Shown piece by piece: positions 54,595 to 64,000 of a stretch of DNA of 64,000 nt; within the stretch, counting starts at the first letter, position 1; each line of letters starts with the position of its first letter. Origin of the DNA: Zoroaster sp. YZ-2022 (taxonomy: Eukaryota; Echinodermata; Asteroidea; Forcipulatida; Zoroasteridae). The notes beneath the pieces were generated by a model. That model was not told the origin of the DNA, searched no databases, and saw only the letters and a list, made by a program, of their open reading frames with translations. Both the position numbers and the translations under genes were made by a program. The stretch covers positions 3,688,698 through 3,752,697 of the forward strand of contig CM055816.1 of assembly GCA_029582265.1 (NCBI GenBank), given 5' to 3'.

Positions 54595-55193
54595 TTTGAA
54601 CTGTCTCTGTTTATTGTAACAAAACTTTGGTCATCGATGGATTTACAAGTGGTAATAAGCATTTCTATATGAATAATGCTGGCGAATCTGGGCTATGGAG
54701 AAAATGTGACAGATGTCCTTTATTATTAATTGCGAAACTACAAATTATATAAGGTAACAAATTTATAACTTGGGTGTAAAGAACAAATAAAATGCGAAGA
54801 CTTAGGTTTATTTAGAAAAACGGTAAAAAGTAATAACTCACAATAAGAAGAATGAACTTTCTAAAACAGGTTCTGTGTAAAGGTCATAGATGGAAATAGA
54901 GATATCAATTTGAGGAAACATTTCTGGCTGAAAAGACATACAGTGTACGTAATATAATAAAATATTAGCGCATAAATGTGATTTGTTTATACTTAATGGA
55001 AAACAATGGTATTGTTTCAAGAGATTGTATGCATCTCAATTATAAAATTATAGTGATTATCCTTTATTTTAGTTGTTGAATTTTAATGTGACGATTTATT
55101 TTTTGTAGTAAATGGTAGTCATGTTTTTTGTATTGTATGGAAAAGACAAAATGAAATAAAGGAGTTGTATGACTCAATGGATTAGGAAAAAAA
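54595..55193 (+). mobile_element. LINE 3'-end fragment
   Basis: It ends AAATAAAGGAGTTGTATGAC, then TCAATGGATTAGG, an A run and the AAT repeat. The full LINE copy ends at 61150-61217 with AATAAATGAGTTGTATGACT, an A run and a TAA run. The shared 3' end marks both as members of one family. No intact ORF. Confidence 0.55.
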
Positions 55194-55195
55194 AA

Positions 55196-55850
<655 letters not shown>

Positions 55851-55859
55851 CTTCCAGTA

Positions 55860-56097
55860 GCAAAGAATGTCACCTCGGCTCCCGTTTCTTGGTTTTGTTT
55901 CACTACTTATCAGTTTGTTTCCTCATGCCCAAAGCGAAACAGACGTTCTTTCTGGTGAAAGAAAGAAGCTATCCCGTAAAAATATTTTCTAGGTTTTAAC
56001 TATAAGATAAGGCCGTTTCGAATTTTCTTAAACTTACCTTTAGACTGCAAATAGCCTAAACATATCTTGTTTAACATGTGCTCTCATGAAGGCCGCC
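55860..56097. other. Short stretch upstream of the LINE, possible 5' UTR
   Basis: No frames or repeats recognised. Confidence 0.3.
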
Positions 56098-57560
56098 ATG
56101 AACAACAGACATTACGGAGGCCGAGCGATTCCTTCAATGCCGACAGCTGGGAGGAACTCCATCACGCGACCATCAACAAAGCCATTAGAAAAAGAGCTGA
56201 ATATAGTACCAGGCATTGGCGTTAAATGCATCGCGTCTTTGGACTAATGGATGGTACAATGTGACCTTTGATAATGAAAAGCAGGTGAGGTGATAGCCCA
56301 GGGCTGCAACTTTTGATCACTGATTCCATGTACAAAGTAAATGTACATAGCTCGGTAGTAGTCTACATAAGTCCCATACGAGATAAGAGCGACCAGACGG
56401 TCATCAGCATTCTATCGACGCTTTGGTACAGTCATCAACATTCAACCAGTACACGACTTCAACACAGCAATGAAACAGAGGGGTGAAGCCTACTAATAAG
56501 AACTTAAAAATCCATCCCAAGTTACATCAAAAGTTGGCGGTTTCTCCCTATCAGTATAAAAAAGTTAACCCCAAAACTTGTAAAATTTGTCTTAGGCAGG
56601 ACACTTCGCTGAAATTGTGAATTGAGAGGTCGATGCTTCATTTGCAGTCGAGACCGCGGGCAGAGAACACAGGAACAAGAAGATAAGCAGGACGAAATTG
56701 TTTCGGACATTGAGGCCGGTCGTAGTGACTCGGACGGTCGTGACTCGGGCAGTGTTGACTCAGGCGGTCGTGACTCGGGCGGTCGTGACTCGGGCAGTCG
56801 TGATCTGGCGGTCATGACTCTGACGATGTGACTCTGACGGTCATGGGTTTGATGACGCAGTCGACGATCAAAGAGAACAATGATCAGGAAGCCCATGGTG
56901 CGACAAAAACGACGTTTCAAGATTATGACGTTGGACGAAACGTAATCGCAAGAGAGATTAAGCCGGATCTGGAAAACCCCCAAGGCGTGTCGAGAAAAGA
57001 ACCTACTAAACAACAGAAAACAGTAAAAATTTCACCAGGCATCAATCATCTAGGTCACGTGATGAATCTAGTAATGAATGAGAAGGCCCACAGGAAAGGA
57101 GCTGGACAAGGAAAGAGCCGTCATTCTAAGAGCAATGCACAATTCACTCAGGAGATACAAGATAAAGAAAACGAAAAAAACGACGCGTTGACGGACCAAG
57201 GACAACGGTACGATAAAGAACCATAGGCAAAACAAAAAGCCTTGGGCAGTATGGTTTTGCGATCTGAAATGCTAATCAAAGTTAAAGAATCACCAAGTCG
57301 ACGAATACCAAGATGGAAGACGAAGATGCTGAAGAAAACTCCAATAGACGACAGGTATACTATATACGGAAGGTGTATAATTTACCCAAGGAAAAAAAAG
57401 AGAGTAATGTCATCTCAACTACGAGATCCACACCGTATGCACAAAGGAAGAGGACGTGGAAGGAAGTACAAGTACTGAACAGAGACCTAATATGGTATTG
57501 TTGCCCTTTTGATAATTTCGATGTATATTTTAATTTCAGCTTATATTTTTGATAACAACA
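56098..57560 (+). pseudogene. LINE ORF1 (RRM/zinc-knuckle type), decayed copy
   Basis: Expected product: RNA-binding ORF1 protein of a non-LTR retrotransposon. The ATG near 56098-56110 leads into MNNRHYGGRAIPSMPTAGRN. An RRM-like strand pair follows in shifted frames (WYNVTFDNEKQ; VVYISPIRDKSDQTVISILS), aligning with the copy at about 61860. NPKTCKICLRQD at about 56577 is the remains of a CCHC zinc knuckle. An Asp/Ser/Gly repeat stretch (SDSDGRDSGSVDSGGRDSGG, 56730-56800) and a Lys/Arg-rich C-terminus follow. Multiple stops; not functional. Confidence 0.55.
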
Positions 57561-60500
57561 TTGCAACTTTAAATGTTAACGGTCTCAAAATGACCAGAAA
57601 AGGAATATAGTTTTGAATATCTTCGTGTCTTAAATATCAAATTATGTCCTGCAGGAAACTCACAGTGTACAATCTGATGAAAATATTTGCTGGCTAAACA
57701 ATGAGAATATATTATCTTTAATACTTAGGAAATATTAACGGAAGGGTTTAACTCTTTTGGCACCATTAAAAAGCGGATTTGATATTGTTAATCATCAAAA
57801 GGGACAATAAAGGAGATGGGTTAGCTGAAATACAGATAGAAAAAAAAAATATTACTGTATTTCCATCTGTACTAACATGCTTACCAGAAAAGGAAAGTCT
57901 TCATAAAGGTTTGAATTTTTGTAACAACTAATTGTAAAACACACGGATTAATTACATTATATGTGATTTAAATTGCCATGATCATGACCGTAAGACCAAA
58001 GTGCCAAAATGTTTCCTTAATTTTTAGTAGACTAATGATCTTTGATGGAAAAACGTTTTGCCTAGGCCAGGACATTTTATCACCAAAGCCTTGAACAAAC
58101 CAGTCGCATAGATTGCATCTTGGCCTCTGAATTTGAGATAAATCAAAGAAATATCCTGAATCCACTTTTCCTTTCAGATCATAAAGCACTTGTTATGCCT
58201 TAATCATTCCATTCAAACAGAATACAGTGGGTGGGTTTGTGAAAAATTATGTCAAAGATAACATAAAACAAAGGTGAGTGGTTTTGTTTTGGCAGAAGCA
58301 AACAATGATTGTGACAATATCCGCAGTGGTGGATATTGGAAAAAGGGCGAAACAAAAATAATTAAGACTGACATTACAAACATACAAAATCCAATAAAGT
58401 TAAGCGCAGATTCAAGAACGATATGATTTTCTTTGTAACAATCCTACTGGATAATAAAGTAGATTAAAACGACATTAATAACTTAAAATGGTATGAGTAC
58501 CAGAATGGGAGAAAGGCTAAGTTATGACTTCATACCAAACAAAAAGTGGAAGGGAAAACCCAACTAAATATTTTTCAACCAACAACACCAGAATAAAATG
58601 CCATAAGCTTTCTTCAAAATGACCAGACATTATTTTTAACAAACCTTCATCCATGTTGACATACATGCTTCTACAGTAGTTGTTTCATCTAATCAAACTA
58701 ACAGTTTCATATGACAGCAATTCTTAATGAGGTTGACCCCAATGGAATTAGAAATAAAAGGCTAAGACATGAAATGATCTCAGTATGAACGATTTTGTGC
58801 GCTTAAAAATAGCACGAGATACAGCTCCTAAGAATGATTAGCTCACGGTTGAATTTTATTTGAAATATTGGTATATTTTAATAATGATTTTATGGATATG
58901 GTTAATTGTGTAAAACTAATATACGGTTGCCCACTCCATAATTTAACTTTAGTGAGACCATTTTTAAAGGTGAAAGTCTCAGGGTGGAGACTACATAAGT
59001 GTTAAATGTTGATTATGAAGTGTACTACAGCCCTGAATAGCGTTTGAGGCAAATTATGCCCTCTTTAATTAAAGAAAGAACAAACATGCAGGTTAAGGAA
59101 GAATATCCAAATGAGTTTAATATGAACACCGTGATTATTAATTTAAATAACAGTGAAGCTGTATTGTAAATATCGATGGGAAGGAGCTTTCCGTAGAATA
59201 GAATGGAGATATATATGCAATGATGGAGGATGGGGATCCTGTAATTTATCAATTGGATCAAAATGTTATAGTAATCTTTGCTTGGTTAACATAAACAATT
59301 TTGATTATTAAAAGATCCTAGAGATTCATCAAGGATCACTTTCTCCCATCATTGTACACAATATGTGCTGAGTTTATTAACCTTATATATGTGTAATTAT
59401 TAAGGTGTTCAGTGCGATGCAATGCATCTATTAGATCATCAACATGCGGATGACATTAATTATGTTTATCACCGATCCTAATGATTTTCATGACTAATAA
59501 AATTATACACTTACAGTGAAGGTCAGGATCGAAATTAGTAAAACTCAAAGGGCTCTGGTTGGGATGTGGAAAATAGATTTGATAACCGGGTAATTTATTT
59601 GAACTAGGCACCAAATTAATATTTAGGTGTATTCTTTGAGCGAGTTGATCTGAAGAATTAAGGTTGGGAGGTTTAATAAAATCCAAAAATATGTAGATGG
59701 AAAGGAAAGATCCTTAACAATGAAGGCCGTGCCATTGTTGTGATTCTTTAGTTGGAGTATGTTATCATATTATGGCTCAGTAATATCTTCTAGAACATGA
59801 GAAAAAACTTAACGATATCATTTGGAATTTTACTGGCTCAAACCACAAATTAAAGAAACGGTTATGCGATATGAAGTAAAAATTAGTACTAGTGTAATTA
59901 ATATCACATATAGTGTGGCCTAAATTATGTGGTTAAATGATTCTCACTCAACTAAATGAAATGGAAAATTTTATTTCGTTCTGGTTAAGCTTGACTAGTG
60001 GCCGCGACAGCTATGGATGATATACTGTAACCCAAAATTGGTCAAATATTCCTACCCATACACATGAAGACGTGATTGACTCTTATATTAGTCAGGCAGC
60101 CATATTCAATTTGAGCCCAGTTATTGTTAATGAAGTCATGGATTATGCCGTTATGGAACAATTCTAATATTGTACTAATGGCAACATTTGATTCAAAATT
60201 CTTAAACCAACAGGGATTATGGTACTTGGACAAGGCCTATAAACAATACGTTAATTCACTTCGGAAGGAATTGTGTAAATGTAAATAAAAACTAATAATG
60301 AGTAAAATTATAGGTAACAAGTAACATATAATCCTAAGATTTTAAAGAGACTAGAGCAGTCCAACTAATCATTTTGTAATTGTTGTCAGTTAATAGAATG
60401 GAATTGAAGAAAACTATATTCTTGTATCTAAATTCAATGTAAAATATACAAAATATGATTATTTAAATTTTATTCACCTACCTCTGAATCAAAATGGAAT

Positions 60501-61170
60501 TTTAAACTAAATATTAACACCCATTAGACTGGGACGATTTGGTTGAAGCAAATAGCAATATGGACAAAGATAGAGATCTTTGGTTCGTTGAGACTGAAAT
60601 ACTTCCACAAATGATATGTTACATAAAATGGATAAGACTCCTGATTCAAAGTGTGGTCTCTGTAAAACAGAAATAAACCCTGGACATTGTGTTACTGCAT
60701 TAAAACTCTTGATTCTTGGCTCTGTCGGTATCTTAAATTTATACTGAGAACAAGCTTTTATACCTTAATGACGGTAACAGAATTCTGGGATACGGGAAAC
60801 AAATGTCTGAGATAGCTTCATAACAGCTAAAATTACATAACACTATTTGGTGACCAGATGCACAACATGATAACAAGATCAAATAAAAGGTTGGACCTCT
60901 TAAGCTTGTATAGGGTCCTTAAAATACTAATTCTTGAGAAAAAAACTTTTCCTCAAATGTTTTCTTTCAATTATGTTAAAACAGTTGCTTTTGTAAAATT
61001 GTAAATGATAGAGTATCTTAACGTTCTATTATTGATGGTACGGAAGGATAACTTATGTACTTGCTATTGATGATGGGTACACTTTTGTATTTTCTGTATA
61101 TTTTGTATATTAATGTTTGTAGTTTGCTTGTCTTTAAATTGTAATTATGCAATTAATAAATGAGTTGTAT
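57545..61170 (+). pseudogene. LINE ORF2 (APE endonuclease-reverse transcriptase), decayed copy
   Basis: NNIATLNVNGLKMTRKGI at 57555 is the start of an APE endonuclease. SRIDCILASEFE and LSDHKALV at 58105-58190 are its C-terminal end with the catalytic SDH. Reverse transcriptase remnants include HADD (59443-59454, the F/YADD active site) and a C-terminal Cys block (SKCGLCKTEI...HC, about 60660). Stops and shifts are frequent. AATAAA at about 61155, then A and TAA runs (61180-61217), mark the 3' end. The CCHC/APE plan suggests an L1/Tx1-like clade, but this is tentative. Confidence 0.65.
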
Positions 61171-61217
61171 GACTCCCAAAATTAAAAAAAAAATAATAAT
61201 AATAATAATAATAATAT

Positions 61218-61855
61218 GTGTGTACATATCACCTTGCTGGGCGCTCAGGCTATGAAACAAGAAAAAACATGAATCCAATATACAATAGTATAAAGGGAAA
61301 AACATAAATTATGCTGCCGAGATACATGCCTACAATGCAATTACTAAATATATCATCATCTTTGAAGGTTGTGACATAAGATGAACTTTAACATCGACCG
61401 TCTGGTTATACTATGACTAGTTTAGAGTTTTAGTTGGAAGATGATTCAGGATCTCGGAGCTGCGACGAAGGCGACCAATCTTGGTTCCGTTTTGAAGTTT
61501 GCTCTTTAGGGTGACATGCAACTTTGGGCCTGGGTGCGTGATGAAGTGTGAACTTTAAACAGTTCAGAAATATAAATTGGCTGCAATGTTGTTGAAAGAT
61601 TTGTGTGAAACAAGAAATAAGTGCAGATTCTTTCATAAGATTGGCGTGATATGGCGCGACTTTTCTGGACAAGAATCACAACACGAGCTGCTGTGTTTGT
61701 ATGTGATGAAAGACGAGGATGGTCTGTATTAGCGGAGCTGGATAACAAATGGTATGTCTTGTGACCTTTGACAATAAAGACGATTGTGTCCACATCGCAG
61801 AACAAGGCATCCTATTACATAACGTCCTAATCCAATGTGAAAGAGCCAGTCATCA
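61218..61855 (+). other. Probable 5' region of the second LINE copy
   Basis: It follows the tail of the previous LINE directly and precedes recognisable ORF1. No ORF is supported here. Confidence 0.35.
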
Positions 61856-62900
61856 GGAAGGACTCAGTAGTGGCGTACATCAAGGCCCCATACGAGATTC
61901 CTGACCAAGCAGTAATCAACCTATTGACGCACTGACACTGTGGCTAACCTGCGAAGACAACGTCATGATTTCGACGACAACATCCGAAACGGGAGTAAGT
62001 TATTAATCAAAAACCTGAAGATGCCCCATACCTGAACTACCTCAAGTATGGCGGCTTCGCCCTCACCAGTGAGGAGATATAGAGGCCAAGTCAAGACCTG
62101 CTAAAATTTGCGAGTCGACCGACCACCTGGCACGAGAATGTCCTTCGCTTGAAATGTTTCGTCTTGCGGTGATTCTGACCACCGAGCCGTATGGCACGAG
62201 AGACAAGACGAAGATGACCACGAGCCAATGACCCAAACAGAAGACAACGTGGGATAGAAAGAAATTGAACACCCAAGACGCATGGAACCGCAATATTACA
62301 TGGCTGAAGTGATAGAACACGGGGAAGCACACAAGACGATCACGAAGAAGTTCCCATGAAGACGGCCAGTCAGACCAAAACAACTGACCCAAAAACAACA
62401 CTACTTCCAAAGTCAGCTTCAAAGATGCAGTTGGTCCTACTAAAAATCCAAACCCATTGGTTTCTGGGATGAAGCATAAGATCAACGGGAAGGAAAACTA
62501 GACAGCGGAGCTGAAGGAACCATCAAACAAGCTCGTGGGAACATCGACTCGAAGAGATTGGAAGCTCGACGGCCAGAACACAACACCGAGGGGACCAGGC
62601 ATGAAATCCGACACCAGAGCCTACAAAGAACCCAGCCAGATGACCCGAAAGCGAAACCGAAAACCAGATCCTGAAGCAAAATCGACATCAGACCTCAAGC
62701 AAACCCGACACCAGACCCTCGGGCGATCCTGACACCAGATCCTAGAGCGATCCCGACACCAGATCCTCGAGCGATCTCGACACAGATCCTCAAGCGAACA
62801 TAACACCAGATCCTAAAGCAAACCCGACACTTACCCAAAACTCGAAGACGAAGAATAATTCTGATGGAGAATACGTAACATATATGAGAGGGAAAACGCT
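61745..62900 (+). pseudogene. LINE ORF1 (RRM/zinc-knuckle type), second copy
   Basis: An RRM-like block with VTFDNKDD-type and AYIKAPYEIPDQAVINLLTH segments (61870-61930), then a CCHC zinc knuckle at 62093-62137 (C-K-I-C-x4-H-x4-C spacing: CESTDHLARECP) with one base out of frame. A Lys/Glu/Arg-rich C-terminal region and an arginine/proline-rich, 25-30 bp-periodic stretch (CCAGATCCT.GAGCGA.C, 62730-62830) follow. It is better preserved than the copy at 56098 but still frame-broken. RNA chaperone/RNP role inferred from the family. Confidence 0.6.
62690..62835 (+). repeat. ~25 bp minisatellite in LINE ORF1 3' region
   Basis: CGACACCAGATCCTCGAGCG and close variants recur about five times. Its frames read Thr/Asp/Pro-rich repeats. 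Confidence 0.6.
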
Positions 62901-63117
62901 TTTTCGAAAGAAACGTATGTCATGGATACGCGGAACATCCAAGATAATTCACCACGGAGTCCAGTCAAGCAAACCCAGTCAAGCCAACGAGGAGAGGAAG
63001 AGGAGGACTACGTGATCTTTTTAAAATACAAGGTTTATAGGTATGTTTTCTTCATTTATCATGTTCGTTTCCTTATTAAAGTCTCTCATCCTCATTTTTC
63101 TCTCTTATGGCCTTTTT

Positions 63118-64000
63118 ATCATTTGCTTCTATCAATATTAATAGTCTCGAAGACGAAGTCAAGCGCAATGTTTTCTTTGATTATCTACAACGTAGAAAGT
63201 GGTTAATTTGTTCAAGAAACCATGAGTGGCTAGCTTGATGAACTTGTTTGGGTAAACAATGGAAAGTAAAATTTGTTTAGTCATAGGAATTCTCAGTCTA
63301 GGGGTTGCCTGTGATCAATGAAAATCCGCTGACGTCATTAACATTAATAAAGATAGTGAGGGTAGATGGATCAATGGAGAAATTAAATGGAAAAATACTA
63401 ATCTTAATAACTGATGTATTCTCCTAACGTGAATGCCAGAGCCACTTTAATGATCTAAGAGGATCTTATTGACGATGATAACAGTTGTTATAGGAGGTTT
63501 AATTGTAATATCGATAATAATAGAGTTAAAGATGTTAGTAAAATTATTCTCAGAAATGTAGCTGGGAGAAGATCTCTTTGATGTTTGGAATACCGTTTGT
63601 CAATGATAAGGGTTATACTCATTTTCATAAAGCCACTAAGCAACCAGGTAGAATCGATTGTTGTTCATTTTATTTTACTAGTGCTCTGAATAATGTTGTT
63701 GACGTTACTGTCAACAATTGTGGTTTATCGGACCATAGTATAATTTGCCTGAAATTAAATGACCTGAGTATTTGCCATGGCCAAGGAAGATGGATTTGCA
63801 ATAATAGCACTAACAAGATTTTTTAGAATTGAATCCTTTTTGGAATTTTTGGAGAAAGAAAAAGACAATTATAGTTCTCTGCCAAATGGTGGGAGAAGTG
63901 GTAAATATCTACGGATTAAAGAAATTATTAGAGATTACGGCAAAGAGAAATCTTGGAAAGAAGAACAACATCAAAGAGATCCGTCAAAAACGTTATAATA
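63118..64000 (+). pseudogene. LINE ORF2, N-terminal endonuclease part (runs off the window)
   Basis: FASIN.NSLEDEVKRNVFFD and YLQRRK at 63120-63200 form the APE start. The middle is broken. 63578-63826 reads MFGIPFVNDKGYTHFHKATK, GRIDCC and LSDHSIICLKL, the D-GYT-RID-SDH end of an APE endonuclease. A charged linker follows (LEFLEKEKDNYSSL, IIRDYGKEKSWKEEQHQRD), as before the RT domain, which lies outside. This copy appears younger than 57545-61170. Target nicking for reverse transcription is the family role. Confidence 0.7.

Noticed and set aside
53925..54672. Frames spanning the run of Ns
   Set aside because: They are gap artefacts.

Overview
This is a 64 kb window of nuclear DNA from an animal, most likely a marine invertebrate. 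That rests on spliced genes with GT/AG introns, a tRNA-derived SINE, LINEs, piggyBac, Maverick/Polinton-type genes and a HUH-endonuclease repeat. I infer an amphioxus-, hemichordate- or cnidarian-like genome but cannot name the species. Almost all of the window is mobile DNA. Only two or three short stretches look like host exons (29514-29606 minus, possibly 30603-30690 minus and 36657-36739 plus). One 500-N scaffold gap lies at 54095-54594.

Layout. (1) 1-1637: fragment of a Maverick/Polinton-type element on the minus strand, with a broken rve integrase and four small, mostly membrane proteins, each preceded by a shared TATA-like motif. (2) 1638-26121: three tandem copies of a ~7.6 kb unit (U1 1638-12824, U2 12825-20453, U3 from 20454, cut off at 26121). 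Each holds a foldback segment and a nested array of ~680 bp monomers with very G-rich cores. U1 and U2 also hold a degenerate Rep-like HUH endonuclease gene. U1 carries a 3.5 kb piggyBac transposon; U2 shows the same site empty, with one TTAA. U3 is fused to the inside of a second, truncated piggyBac copy (26122-28547). (3) 28552-30960: low-copy sequence with a transposase-like C-terminal fragment, a good minus-strand exon and a 173 bp MITE. (4) 30969-35087: GC-rich transposon with ~70 bp inverted ends around a ~570 bp palindromic satellite; a relative lies at 52328-54094, cut by the gap. (5) 36070-36628 dimeric tRNA-SINE; 36889-37447 a ~560 bp MITE.

(6) The centrepiece, 37794-50424: a 12.6 kb element with ~0.7 kb inverted repeats and a 6 bp target-site duplication (GCGGTT). 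Its plus strand encodes a spliced family-B DNA polymerase fused to C2H2 zinc fingers and a probable nuclease insert. Its minus strand encodes a WW-domain/PC4 protein and a Cys/His protein. No integrase, packaging ATPase or capsid gene is recognisable. It interrupts a reading frame related to the fragment at 28861, so the pre-insertion site can be deduced.

(7) 50431-52300: RING-finger gene remnant and a 430 bp palindrome. (8) 54595-64000: LINE debris: a 3' fragment with a 650 bp AAT tail, a decayed full-length copy (56098-61220), and a younger copy with ORF1 and the start of ORF2 that runs off the window.

Nearly every gene is broken by single-base indels, and the three tandem units differ mainly by short indels. 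The window therefore mixes real decay with possible consensus errors, and frame breaks are reported as seen.
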